Below, in pieces: positions 46,073 through 55,312 of a stretch of DNA of 64,000 nucleotides (the stretch's first letter is position 1; each line of letters begins with the position of its first letter). This stretch comes from Chitinophagaceae bacterium (GTDB taxonomy: Bacteria; Bacteroidota; Bacteroidia; Chitinophagales; Chitinophagaceae): positions 62,001-126,000 of the forward strand of contig JADBXP010000001.1 of assembly GCA_020403455.1 (NCBI GenBank), written 5' to 3'. The position numbers were made by a program, and so were the translations under genes. Under the pieces are notes generated by a model. That model did not search any database. It was not told where the DNA came from and saw only the letters and a program-made list of their open reading frames with translations.

Positions 46073-46711
46073 TTATTTTTTTATCACGAGTAGTAAGCCA
46101 TCCCTGACCGTCAAGATAAGTCTATCCGCATTGGCATCTGCTGCCACTCTTTGGGTGAATTCCCGCAAAGCTGCCGGATTTTTGGCATTGTTGTTTTCAT
46201 CCAACACCTGACCATGGAAAAAAATATTATCTGCAATGAGCAATCCACCGCTCCTCATGCGGGGCATAATCAGGTCATAGTATGCGGCATATCCGGTTTT
46301 ATCTGCATCAATAAAAACCAAATCCCAGGTCATATTCAGTTGTGGAATGATATCAGCCGCTTGACCATGATGCAGATGGATTTGATGTGAATAGGTACTT
46401 GTATTGAAATTTTGTTGGGCAGTCAATACCTCTTCCTCTCTGGATTCAATGGTATGCAATTCTCCATCATTTTTCAACCCTTCACAGAGACATAGCGCAC
46501 TGTAACCGGTGAATGTTCCTATTTCCAAAACATATTTTGGAGTAATCAACCTGGAAAGAAAAGCCAACAACCTTCCCTGCACATGGCCGCTCAGCATGTG
46601 TGCTTTTGGATGATTTTTTTGAGTGGCTTCAGCTATAGCAGAGAGTAATTCCGATTCCGGACTACTGTATTTATCTGCAAAAGCTTCTGCAGCAGCATTA
46701 ATTAATTCCAT
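46073..46711 (-). CDS. O-methyltransferase of the caffeoyl-CoA/catechol family (class I SAM)
   Basis: The 212-aa product read from ATG 46711 (MELINAAAEAFADKYSS) has the SAM motif VLEIGTFTGYSALCL, the metal-binding VFIDADKTGYAAYYDLIMP and ADNIFFHGQV. It is a soluble Mg2+-dependent O-methyltransferase similar to the family 3 group. The substrate is unknown; the nearby genes give no hint. A longer start at 46774 is less likely because it overlaps the symporter gene. It is 22 nt downstream of that gene on the same strand. Confidence 0.92.
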   Translation of the reverse strand: MELINAAAEAFADKYSSPESELLSAIAEATQKNHPKAHMLSGHVQGRLLAFLSRLITPKYVLEIGTFTGYSALCLCEGLKNDGELHTIESREEEVLTAQQNFNTSTYSHQIHLHHGQAADIIPQLNMTWDLVFIDADKTGYAAYYDLIMPRMRSGGLLIADNIFFHGQVLDENNNAKNPAALREFTQRVAADANADRLILTVRDGLLLVIKK

Positions 46712-46733
46712 GCTGCAAATATCCGGCTTTTTT

Positions 46734-48263
46734 TTAGCTCTTTTTAGTGGTTGAAAGCAAAAATAAACCGGCAAAAGTAATCAGTCCGTTGATCAGCAAG
46801 AGTTCGATGCCAATCTGATATCCGTTGAACAGAACAGGAGCTTGTTTGCTCAACAAATAACTGAGTACCGGGGCCAACAAAGCCAATGCCGTAATCCCCA
46901 TGTGGTCGGGTAAACTTCTTTTGGTGAATATGCCAAATGCGAAGAGTCCCAGCAATGGACCATAGGTATAACCTGCCAGATCAAGAATTATGTCGATGAT
47001 GCTGTTATCATTGATTTTATAAAAAATGAGAATGCAAATCAGGAAAACGATTGTAAAGCTGAAGTGAACGGTGAGGCGCGTTCTCTTTTTCTGTTGTTCG
47101 GTCCATCCCTCTCGTTGTTGCAATCCCAAAATATCAATGCAAAAGGAGGAAGTGAGTGCTGTCAATGCCCCATCGGCACTTGGAAACAAGGCGGAAATGA
47201 GCGCAATGATGAATAATATTCCGATAGCAGGAGGTAAGTATTGCATGACTACTGAGGGGAAAACCTTGTCACCAATAATGTTTTTTTGGTCCAGTATCAG
47301 ATGTTGAACATTCTTCCCATTCACCATTACTTCCTGGTACATTGCACCTTTTGAAACAGCAAACAGATACAACAATCCACCCAGGAATAGGAAAAGCACC
47401 AAAACAGAGACCAGAATTACTGCGAGCGACAAAACATTCTTTTGTGAGTCTCCCAGTCTTTTTACACTGATATTCTTTTGCATCATTTCCTGATCAAGTC
47501 CTGTCATCGCAATTGTGATGAACGCTCCACCAATGATCTGTTTAAGGAAAAATCCCTTGCTGTTCACATCGGTATTGAATATGGTAAGATATCCCGCGTC
47601 ACTCATTTGGTTGATGGCCTGTCCCAAGTTCATGTTCAATTGATTCAGGATAAAAATCACACAAACCACCAATCCGGCAATCATCAGTGAAGTTTGAAGT
47701 GTGTCCGTATAAACGATGGTTTTAACCCCGCCTTCAAAGGTGTAGAGCAGTATCATCAATAAGATAATGGCTGCTGTTACGATGAATGGAACACCCATCT
47801 GATCCAGAATGAAAAATTGCAGTACGTTGATAACAAGATATAGACGTGCAGTGGCACCTACAGTTCTGCTGATGATAAAGAAAAGGGCACCGGTTTTGTA
47901 GGCAGTATTCCCAAAGCGCTGCATCAGGTAATGATAGATGGACGTTAAATTAAGGCGGTAATACAGCGGTAGTAAGATGAAGGCAATGACCGTATAACCC
48001 AATAAGTATCCCAATGCCACCTGCAAATAAGCAAAACCTTTAAAGCTGCCTCCGGCCAGGTCTCCCACAGCACCCGGTACACTGACAAAAGTGACCCCGC
48101 TCAGTGATGTACCAATCATACCGAAAGCTACCAGCATCCAGTTGCTGTTTTTATTTCCAATGAAAAAGGATTCGTTGGTGCTGTTCCTGCCCGTGTACCA
48201 GGCCACAGCTAGCAGAAGGAGGAAATAACCGATAACAAAACTGAACAGTAAGATGGGTGACAT
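46734..48263 (-). CDS. Sodium/solute symporter (SSS family)
   Basis: The 509-aa inner-membrane protein has about 13 hydrophobic segments and SSS marks (SFFIGNKNSNWMLVAFGMIGTSLSGVTFVSVPG at the start; ALISALFPSADGALTALTSSFCIDILGL in the middle). Read from ATG 48263 (MSPILLFSFVIGYF); the upstream start at 48320 is less likely. It is more similar in style to the general Na+/solute group than to the xylose-type symporter at 32.5 kb. The substrate cannot be told. It heads a minus-strand run with the O-methyltransferase, glucosaminidase and hpt. Confidence 0.9.
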   Translation of the reverse strand: MSPILLFSFVIGYFLLLLAVAWYTGRNSTNESFFIGNKNSNWMLVAFGMIGTSLSGVTFVSVPGAVGDLAGGSFKGFAYLQVALGYLLGYTVIAFILLPLYYRLNLTSIYHYLMQRFGNTAYKTGALFFIISRTVGATARLYLVINVLQFFILDQMGVPFIVTAAIILLMILLYTFEGGVKTIVYTDTLQTSLMIAGLVVCVIFILNQLNMNLGQAINQMSDAGYLTIFNTDVNSKGFFLKQIIGGAFITIAMTGLDQEMMQKNISVKRLGDSQKNVLSLAVILVSVLVLFLFLGGLLYLFAVSKGAMYQEVMVNGKNVQHLILDQKNIIGDKVFPSVVMQYLPPAIGILFIIALISALFPSADGALTALTSSFCIDILGLQQREGWTEQQKKRTRLTVHFSFTIVFLICILIFYKINDNSIIDIILDLAGYTYGPLLGLFAFGIFTKRSLPDHMGITALALLAPVLSYLLSKQAPVLFNGYQIGIELLLINGLITFAGLFLLSTTKKS

Positions 48264-48347
48264 AAGGGTCGTTTGTGTACAACAATAAAGTATTCTGTAA
48301 AGATGTAAAAAATATTTCACCTATTTTTCCACTTTATTTGAAAAAGC

Positions 48348-48908
48348 ATGGTAGAACGGATAGCCGTTTTTTGTGGGTCAAAGCCGGGAAATTCCCCCTT
48401 GTTTGTCAGCCATGCCCGGCAACTGGGTGGGTTATTGGCACGCAATCGATTTACACTGGTGTATGGCGGTGGAAGTGTTGGTATCATGGGAGCAGTCGCG
48501 GATGCCGTGATGGAAGGGGGCGGACAGGTGGTTGGAGTTATTACGGAATTGCTGCTCACCTGGGAGCAGCAGCATACAGGCATTACCGATTTAAGGGTCG
48601 TTCCGGATATGCATACCAGAAAAAAAATGATGTATGAGCTAAGTGACGCTGCGATTATACTGCCGGGCGGAAACGGGACCCTGGATGAACTGTTCGAGAT
48701 GCTCACCTGGAATACACTGCAGATCCACAACAAGAAAATTTATTTGCTCAACTCAGGTGGTTTCTACCAAAACCTCATAGCTCACATGCACAGCATGCAG
48801 TCCGAAGGTTTTTTATACGAGCAATGGACAGACAGACTAGTTGTTGCAGCAACTCCCGAAGAAATCATCTCCTTGCTGAATGTAGATAAATCCCAAAGCC
48901 CGCTCTGA
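48348..48908 (+). CDS. LOG family protein (phosphoribohydrolase)
   Basis: LOG proteins release cytokinin-like bases from nucleoside monophosphates or act as AMP nucleosidases. The 186-aa Rossmann-like protein has the signature PGGNGTLDELFE near residues 105-116, GGGSVGIMGAVADA and the Arg/Lys pair in TRKKMMYELSDA. It is cytoplasmic. Its last 44 bp overlap the 3' end of the convergent outer-membrane protein gene. The bacterial physiological substrate is not certain. Confidence 0.94.
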   Translation: MVERIAVFCGSKPGNSPLFVSHARQLGGLLARNRFTLVYGGGSVGIMGAVADAVMEGGGQVVGVITELLLTWEQQHTGITDLRVVPDMHTRKKMMYELSDAAIILPGGNGTLDELFEMLTWNTLQIHNKKIYLLNSGGFYQNLIAHMHSMQSEGFLYEQWTDRLVVAATPEEIISLLNVDKSQSPL

Positions 48909-49458
48909 TAACAGGAAGTGGGTCATTGAACTGGTCTCTGTAAGGAGAGTTGGGGTTTTGCAATACATCCATCATCAGTGTAAAATAAGTATAGCTGCTG
49001 CCTATCAAGCGAGACCCATACCCTATACCAACCAAAAGACTTTCCGCAGAATACTTGTATTTGAAAGCTTGTTGGGTGACGACATTTCTTTGAGCTGAGT
49101 TAATCCAATTGTATTCAGGTTGAACCTGCAGAAATAGAAAATTCACCGGCCATATCCGCGTAAAAACTCCTGCACCATAATTGATATTTCTGAAACGGAT
49201 CGAACTGAAATCTGTGGCATTTTGAGAGAAATAATTGAAGTTGGCAGCTATTCCTGCATCTAGCCAACGTGTCAGACTGTAACCGAACTCAGGATTAACG
49301 CCAATGTTAAAAGATCTATTGGCAAAACCCAGGTTGAGATTGGCACCAAAAAACATGTTTTGCTTTTTCATGCCCCTTCCGTCTTCATCCACTGAAGTTT
49401 GGGCAGAAACCCCTACAAATGCTAAAAAAAAGAGGGTTATCAGACAGTATTTTCTCAT
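48865..49458 (-). CDS. Outer-membrane beta-barrel protein
   Basis: The 197-aa product read from ATG 49458 has a signal peptide (MRKYCLITLFFLAFVGVSAQ). About eight alternating amphipathic beta strands follow (FFGANLNLGFANRSFNIGVNPEFGYSLTRWLDAGIAANFNYFS), and the end is GFGIYLHSARR, typical of small OmpA/PorT-type barrels. No specific family is recognised. Its 3' end overlaps the LOG gene by 44 bp. Expression from its own promoter in the divergent region with pckA is likely. Confidence 0.8.
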   Translation of the reverse strand: MRKYCLITLFFLAFVGVSAQTSVDEDGRGMKKQNMFFGANLNLGFANRSFNIGVNPEFGYSLTRWLDAGIAANFNYFSQNATDFSSIRFRNINYGAGVFTRIWPVNFLFLQVQPEYNWINSAQRNVVTQQAFKYKYSAESLLVGIGYGSRLIGSSYTYFTLMMDVLQNPNSPYRDQFNDPLPVIRAGFGIYLHSARR

Positions 49459-49657
49459 AATATCATTGGTATCCATCAAACCTACTACTATTCTATATAG
49501 ACTTGTATGATTGGACTTATAAAAAAATGTTAGCTTTTATTGTGCTCATTCATTATCAACACGTTATTTGAAAGCCTATAACATATGATAATTAAATATT
49601 TTTTATTATTAACATCAATGAAAGGGAATGAATTCCAATCGGTTGATGTGAATTATA
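49459..49657. other. Divergent intergenic region before pckA
   Basis: No gene is seen. This AT-rich stretch carries the upstream regions of the outer-membrane protein gene (minus) and pckA (plus). Confidence 0.5.
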
Positions 49658-49665
49658 TAATTTTG
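49658..49665 (+). promoter_or_regulatory. Promoter -7 box of pckA
   Basis: TAATTTTG fits TAnnTTTG and ends 22 nt before the pckA ATG. The -33 element is not clear. Confidence 0.6.
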
Positions 49666-49687
49666 CAATTAACTAACATTCGTAAGT

Positions 49688-51295
49688 ATGAGTTTATTGT
49701 CAGCTTGGAAGAGCCAACCGGTTGGAAAATTTCCTTTCCATATATATCCCGGAATCAAGTACCAGCAAACTCCGGATGAATTGATTGAGGCAACTGTTCA
49801 ACGAGGGCAAGGTACACTCAGTGATACCGGTGCTCTCTGCATCAATACGGGGAAGTTTACAGGACGGGTTCCTAAAGACAAATTCATAGTGAAGGATGCA
49901 ATCACAGAAAACAGGGTGAATTGGAATCAGTTTAATCAGCCTGTTGATGCCCAGGTTTTTAGCAGATTGAAAGATAAAATGTTGCAGTATGCTGAAGGAC
50001 TGAATGAATTGTGGGTTAGAGATGTTCAGGCAGGCGATCACCCCAATTTACATTATTCTGTAAGGGTTGTAAACGAAACACCCTGGAGTAATCTTTTTGT
50101 CTCCAACATGTTCATTGCCTTAGATCCATCCTATGACTATGGGGAACCCGACTGGTTGGTTGTTCAATTGCCCTCTTTTCAGGCAGATCCTTCAATAGAC
50201 GGGGTTCCTGACCAACAGTTTAGTTTGGTTTCCTTTACCGAACGCATGATTCTGATCGGAGGTACGGGGTATACGGGAGAAATCAAAAAGGGAATCTTCA
50301 CTGTTTTGAATTTTGTTTTGCCTTCTGAACACGGTGTGCTGAGTATGCATTGCAGTGCCAACAAGGGTGCTAAAGATGATGTTGCCGTTTTCTTCGGCCT
50401 CAGTGGAACAGGAAAAACAACATTAAGTGCAGACCCCGACCGGGACCTTATTGGTGATGATGAACACGGTTGGACGGATGAAGGTGTTTTCAATTTTGAG
50501 GGTGGGTGTTACGCCAAAGTGATTCGTCTCAGCGAAAAAGATGAGCCGGAGATTTTTCGTGCTGTCAAAAGAGGTGCTTTATTGGAAAATACCCTTTTTC
50601 ATCCTGGAACGAATCGGGTAAACTATGAAGATTCTTCCATCACGGAGAATACCCGGGTAAGTTATCCACTTTCCTTTATTCCACATACCTGTTCGCCTGC
50701 GAGGGGTGGGCATCCTTCGGTGATTTTCTTTTTAACCTGTGATGCTTATGGCATCCTTCCGCCCATCAGCAGATTGACAACAGAACAAGCCATGTATCAG
50801 TTCATCAGTGGTTATACAGCGAAAGTAGCCGGTACGGAAACGGGCATCAAGGAACCTGTGGCAACTTTTAGTGCTTGTTTTGGGGCTCCTTTCATTCCCT
50901 TACACCCCGGTGAATATGCTTCCTTGTTGGGTAAAAAATTAGAACAACATGGAGTTTCCGTATGGTTAATCAATACCGGCTGGAGCGGAGGTGCCTATGG
51001 TACCGGCCAGCGCATGAAAATTGGTTATACCCGTGCCATGATTTCCGCAGTTATGCAGGGCAAATTGCAGCAAGCAAACACCATGCAACATCCTGTTTTT
51101 GGTATGCACATTCCTCTTCAGTGTGAGCATGTACCCGATGAAGTAATGTTGCCATGGACAACTTGGAAAAGCAGGGAAGAATATGACGAGCAAGCCAATA
51201 AACTGGCAGAACGGTTCATCAACAACTTTGCACAATATGAGGCAGGGGTAGATGAGAAAATCAGAAATGCGGCGCCGGTAGTTACCGGTCATTAG
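49688..51295 (+). CDS. pckA: Phosphoenolpyruvate carboxykinase (ATP)
   Basis: It interconverts oxaloacetate and PEP with ATP and CO2, the first committed step of gluconeogenesis. The 535-aa product matches the ATP-type family in length. The kinase-1a P-loop GLSGTGKTTLS starts at residue 237, GRVPKDKFIV and GLNELWVRDVQAG are N-terminal marks, and the metal-binding DDEHGWTD is present. Its TAG stop overlaps the stop of the convergent kinase gene by 4 nt. Confidence 0.98.
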   Translation: MSLLSAWKSQPVGKFPFHIYPGIKYQQTPDELIEATVQRGQGTLSDTGALCINTGKFTGRVPKDKFIVKDAITENRVNWNQFNQPVDAQVFSRLKDKMLQYAEGLNELWVRDVQAGDHPNLHYSVRVVNETPWSNLFVSNMFIALDPSYDYGEPDWLVVQLPSFQADPSIDGVPDQQFSLVSFTERMILIGGTGYTGEIKKGIFTVLNFVLPSEHGVLSMHCSANKGAKDDVAVFFGLSGTGKTTLSADPDRDLIGDDEHGWTDEGVFNFEGGCYAKVIRLSEKDEPEIFRAVKRGALLENTLFHPGTNRVNYEDSSITENTRVSYPLSFIPHTCSPARGGHPSVIFFLTCDAYGILPPISRLTTEQAMYQFISGYTAKVAGTETGIKEPVATFSACFGAPFIPLHPGEYASLLGKKLEQHGVSVWLINTGWSGGAYGTGQRMKIGYTRAMISAVMQGKLQQANTMQHPVFGMHIPLQCEHVPDEVMLPWTTWKSREEYDEQANKLAERFINNFAQYEAGVDEKIRNAAPVVTGH

Positions 51296-51927
51296 AACAG
51301 TCCAAACAACGTACTGTCAACTTTGCGAATGATTTCACCCAGGTGCTCTTCGTTCTCTGCGAACTTGTTTTTATCACAATCGATGACCAGCAATGGGCCT
51401 TCCCTATAGCTGTCAATCCACTTGTTATAGAATTCATTCAATTTTTTGAGATAATCGAGTCGAATATTTTCTTCGTATTCTCTTCCTCGCTTTTGAATTT
51501 GTGAAACCAGTGTTGGAACCGATGCCTTAAGATATATCAGCAAATCGGGGGGTTGCACCATGCTTTTAAGCGTCTGAAAAAATTGATAATAATTATCGAA
51601 ATCTCTTTTGCTCATCAATCCCATTTCGTGCAGGTTAGGAGCAAATATATTCGCATCTTCAAAAATCGTTCTGTCTTGTATGATTGTTTCAGTTCCATGA
51701 TGAATTTCCAGCAACTGATTCAACCGGCTATTTAAAAAATAAATCTGCAAATTGAAACTCCAGCGGGGCATGTCATCATAAAAATCCATCAGGTATGGAT
51801 TCTGGTCAACATCCTCAAATTGTGGTATCCAGCGATAATGTTTGCTCAGCAATTCTGTAAGCGTTGTTTTCCCCGCTCCGATATTGCCGGCCACTGCCAC
51901 ATGTTTTATTTTTTTTGCTTTTGCCAT
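51292..51927 (-). CDS. Deoxynucleoside kinase (dGuo/dAdo kinase type)
   Basis: It phosphorylates a deoxynucleoside in the salvage pathway. The 211-aa product, read from ATG 51927 (MAKAKKIKHVAVAGNIGAGKTTL), has the P-loop near residues 14-21, the DRS-like motif QDRTIFEDANIFA and the lid Arg region QKRGREYEENI. It is 74 nt downstream of trpS on the same strand. Which base it prefers cannot be read from the sequence. Confidence 0.93.
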   Translation of the reverse strand: MAKAKKIKHVAVAGNIGAGKTTLTELLSKHYRWIPQFEDVDQNPYLMDFYDDMPRWSFNLQIYFLNSRLNQLLEIHHGTETIIQDRTIFEDANIFAPNLHEMGLMSKRDFDNYYQFFQTLKSMVQPPDLLIYLKASVPTLVSQIQKRGREYEENIRLDYLKKLNEFYNKWIDSYREGPLLVIDCDKNKFAENEEHLGEIIRKVDSTLFGLF

Positions 51928-52001
51928 GGTTCCAAGGTACAATAATTTTCAAAAAGTAGAGAGTAGGTTGCGGAAAGTACGCTTCTTCCTCCGATTAAGC
52001 A

Positions 52002-53012
52002 TCAATTACCCGTTCCGATTGCCTTTCTTACTTGGGTTAAGGTTGTGGCCGCACTCGCTCTTGCTTTCTCGGCACCTTTTTTAATGATGGTGGATAACAA
52101 CTCCGGATTGGACTGTAAATCAGCTGCTTTCTCCCGAATCGGGGCAATGAAGCGGATCATATCTTCAGCCAGTTGCTTTTTCATATCACCGTACCGTATT
52201 CTGCAATCTCCCTGCTGACTCATGTTATAATCTTCTTCGAATTTGCTAACAGTATCGGGTGTGCTGACCAATTTCAAGAGAGTAAACAGATTTTCAATAT
52301 AGGGAGGTTTGACGGAATTTTCTGTTGCAGGACCCTGGTCTGTTTTTGCTCTGGCAATTTTTTTTCGGATTGTCTCATCATCATCTGCTAAATAAAGGGT
52401 TGACAACTGGTTCTCACTTTTACTCATTTTCCCTTCCCCATCCAGTCCCAATATCTTCACCAATTCACCCCCATAATTAAAGCCATAGGGAAGTGGAAAA
52501 ACATCGCCATATCGGTGGTTGAAACGTTCGGCAAAATTGCGGGCCATTTCGAGGTTCTGTTCCTGGTCTTTGCCTACAGGTACTTTAACAGCCCGGTGAA
52601 TCAAGATATCTGCTGCCTGTAAAACCGGATAGGTGAGGAGTCCCGCATTTACATTGTCGGGTTGCAGCCTTACTTTTTCCTTAAATGTGACAGTTTTTTC
52701 CAATTCTCCTTTGTATGCCAGCATGTTCAGGTAGAGATACAACTCTGCTATTTCAGGAACATCACTTTGAACATACAGGGCTACCTGTTCCGGATCGAGT
52801 CCGCAGGCGATATTTTCGGCTATGACACGGTGCACACTTTGTCTAAGAGTTTGTGTATCAGGATGCGTTGTCAGACTGTGCCAGTTGGCGACGAAAAAAT
52901 AGCAATCAAATTCAGATTGCATGCGCACAAAGTTGCGCATGGCTCCAAAATAGTTTCCCAGGTGCAGGAACCCGGTGGGGCGAATACCACTCAATACAAC
53001 CTCTTTACTCAT
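52002..53012 (-). CDS. trpS: Tryptophan--tRNA ligase
   Basis: It charges tRNA-Trp. The 336-aa class I synthetase has the HIGH-type motif TGFLHLGN near residue 16 and KMSKS (GEGKMSKSENQ) near residue 196, with the Trp-site region GVGKDQ-type text (VPVGKDQEQNLEMARNFAERF). The length is normal. It is divergent from recG; a near-consensus TATCTTCG box lies close to its start. Confidence 0.98.
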   Translation of the reverse strand: MSKEVVLSGIRPTGFLHLGNYFGAMRNFVRMQSEFDCYFFVANWHSLTTHPDTQTLRQSVHRVIAENIACGLDPEQVALYVQSDVPEIAELYLYLNMLAYKGELEKTVTFKEKVRLQPDNVNAGLLTYPVLQAADILIHRAVKVPVGKDQEQNLEMARNFAERFNHRYGDVFPLPYGFNYGGELVKILGLDGEGKMSKSENQLSTLYLADDDETIRKKIARAKTDQGPATENSVKPPYIENLFTLLKLVSTPDTVSKFEEDYNMSQQGDCRIRYGDMKKQLAEDMIRFIAPIREKAADLQSNPELLSTIIKKGAEKARASAATTLTQVRKAIGTGN

Positions 53013-53131
53013 AAGCAGCGAAGATAAGATGTGCAGTGGTTTTACGGCACGGCAAACTTTATTTTTTTCAATTTTCCCGCTAACCTTGAGTCAATTTTTT
53101 ACTCTCCCCATTCATGCCATAATAATTAAAT

Positions 53132-55273
53132 TTGCAACAACTCATCAACAATCCCAACGTTATATCCGGAGGCCCCAACATATTATCTACCCCCATTGAA
53201 TACCTCAAAGGAGTTGGTCCGGTTCGTGCCGATTTATTGAAAAAGGAACTGGAGATTCATACATTCTCCGACCTTTTGGAACATTTTCCTTTAAGACACA
53301 TTGATAAGACAATCGTTGGTCTGATAAAGGATATTCGTCCCGATACAGATACGATTCAGGTAGCCGGAACCCTTTTGTTTAGCGAGATTGTCGGTGCAGG
53401 TCGTTCCAAAAGACTGGTGGCACAGGTGAGGGACCGATCAGGAATACTTGAACTTACCTGGTTTCAGGGCATCAGCTGGGTAACCAAATTATTGGAACCC
53501 GGTACTACCTATCTCATTTTTGGAAAAACCAGTTTCTTCAATGGGAAACCACAGATAGTTCACCCCGAAATCGAAGTTTTTGTTCCCGCAGTTGCAGGTG
53601 GAAAACCGCATTTGGAACCTGTCTATCCCAGTACAGAAAAATTAAAGGCACGGGGGCTCAATGGTCGACAACTGGCCAAATTAACAGCCCAGCTCTTTCA
53701 ACAAATTCGTTCATCCGATATTCCGGAAAACATCCCGGAGGCCATTCTGCAAAAATATCAATTGACAAGTAGGGCCACTGCTTTCCGACAGATGCACTTC
53801 CCGGCCAATCCGGACGAATTTAAAAAAGCACTCGATCGGTTGAAATTTGAAGAATTTTTCATGGTTCAGGTTCGCATGAATCTGGTTCGGCTGCGGCGCC
53901 ATAGATACAGCAAGGGAGTGGCTTTTGAAAAAGTAGGGGAACTTTTCAACCAATTTTTCCATCACTATCTTCCATTTTCTTTGACCGGAGCTCAGAAAAG
54001 AGTAATCAAGGAAATTCGCAATGACACAGGACATGGAAGGCAAATGAATCGTCTTTTGCAGGGCGATGTAGGAAGTGGTAAGACCATTGTTGCACTCATG
54101 AGCATGCTGCTGGCTGCAGACAATGGATTCCAAAGTTGTTTCATGGCACCAACAGAAATTCTGGTGCAACAACATCATGCCGGATTACAAAAATTACTCA
54201 AGGATCTTCCTGTTAAAGTTGCTTTACTGACAGGAAGCACCAAGGCAGCCAGGAGAAAAGAAATATTGGAAGGTTTGTTGGATGGAAGTATTCAGATAGT
54301 TGTCGGAACCCATGCTGTTATAGAGGAGCGTGTTAAATTCAGCCGTTTAGGATTGGTGGTGATAGATGAACAACACCGGTTTGGTGTTGAACAAAGAGCC
54401 CGATTATGGGAAAAAGCTGACATACCTCCCCATGTTCTGGTTATGACAGCCACGCCAATACCCCGAACACTGGCGATGACTGCTTTTGGTGATTTGGATT
54501 ACAGTGTCATGGATGAATTACCCCCCGGCAGACAACCAATATTGACTGTCCATCGAAATGAAATGGCAAGAGCTTCTGTTTACGATTTTGTGAGAAGCGA
54601 AATAGATAAAGGCAGACAGGCATATTTTATTTATCCACTCATAGAAGAAAGCAACAAGGTTAACTATGAAGATCTTTTGCAAGGCTATGAGCAGGTGAAA
54701 AGTTTTTTCCCTGAGCCTAAGTTTCGAATCAGTATGGTGCATGGAAAAATGCCCGCTGAACAGAAGGAAACAAATATGCAACGATTCGTGACCGGTGATA
54801 CCCAGGTGATGGTAAGTACTACTGTTATTGAAGTGGGTGTTGATGTACCCAATGCCACGGTGATGGTGATAGAAAGTGCCGAGAAATTCGGTCTTTCTCA
54901 GCTTCATCAGCTGCGCGGAAGGGTGGGAAGGGGCAGCGAGAAAAGTTTTTGCATATTATTAACGGGTAGTAAAGCAAGCAAGGAAGCCCTCGAACGTATC
55001 CAAATAATGACCCAAACCCAGGATGGATTCGTTGTGGCGGAGAAGGATCTGGCGATGCGGGGGCCTGGCGAAATCGAAGGTACCCGACAGAGCGGGGCCT
55101 TGAATACCAGGGTCGCCAGCATTGTTCACGATCGGGATTGGCTGGAAAAAGCCAAAATAGAGGCCGAGGAATTGGTGGCGGAAGACCTTACACTGGAATT
55201 GGCAAAGAATTTGATGTTAAGACAATATCTGAGTCTGCGAGAGGGAAAAACTGCCTGGAGCCGGATTTCATGA
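53132..55273 (+). CDS. recG: ATP-dependent DNA helicase RecG
   Basis: RecG remodels stalled replication forks and Holliday junctions. The 713-aa product has the N-terminal wedge/OB region, Walker A GDVGSGKT near residue 311, the DEQH box IDEQHRFG near 411, TATPIPRTLAM, and the helicase C motifs GRVGRG and TRQSGA. The frame has no ATG before the conserved IEYLKGVGP block; the only start is TTG at 53132, which lies in a TAnnTTTG match (53127-53134). The true start is therefore uncertain. An in-frame ATG at 53114 is followed at once by stop codons. Confidence 0.93.
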   Translation: MQQLINNPNVISGGPNILSTPIEYLKGVGPVRADLLKKELEIHTFSDLLEHFPLRHIDKTIVGLIKDIRPDTDTIQVAGTLLFSEIVGAGRSKRLVAQVRDRSGILELTWFQGISWVTKLLEPGTTYLIFGKTSFFNGKPQIVHPEIEVFVPAVAGGKPHLEPVYPSTEKLKARGLNGRQLAKLTAQLFQQIRSSDIPENIPEAILQKYQLTSRATAFRQMHFPANPDEFKKALDRLKFEEFFMVQVRMNLVRLRRHRYSKGVAFEKVGELFNQFFHHYLPFSLTGAQKRVIKEIRNDTGHGRQMNRLLQGDVGSGKTIVALMSMLLAADNGFQSCFMAPTEILVQQHHAGLQKLLKDLPVKVALLTGSTKAARRKEILEGLLDGSIQIVVGTHAVIEERVKFSRLGLVVIDEQHRFGVEQRARLWEKADIPPHVLVMTATPIPRTLAMTAFGDLDYSVMDELPPGRQPILTVHRNEMARASVYDFVRSEIDKGRQAYFIYPLIEESNKVNYEDLLQGYEQVKSFFPEPKFRISMVHGKMPAEQKETNMQRFVTGDTQVMVSTTVIEVGVDVPNATVMVIESAEKFGLSQLHQLRGRVGRGSEKSFCILLTGSKASKEALERIQIMTQTQDGFVVAEKDLAMRGPGEIEGTRQSGALNTRVASIVHDRDWLEKAKIEAEELVAEDLTLELAKNLMLRQYLSLREGKTAWSRIS

Positions 55274-55312
55274 TAAGAATCAGCGATTATAGTCAAAATT
55301 TATCGGAAATTT

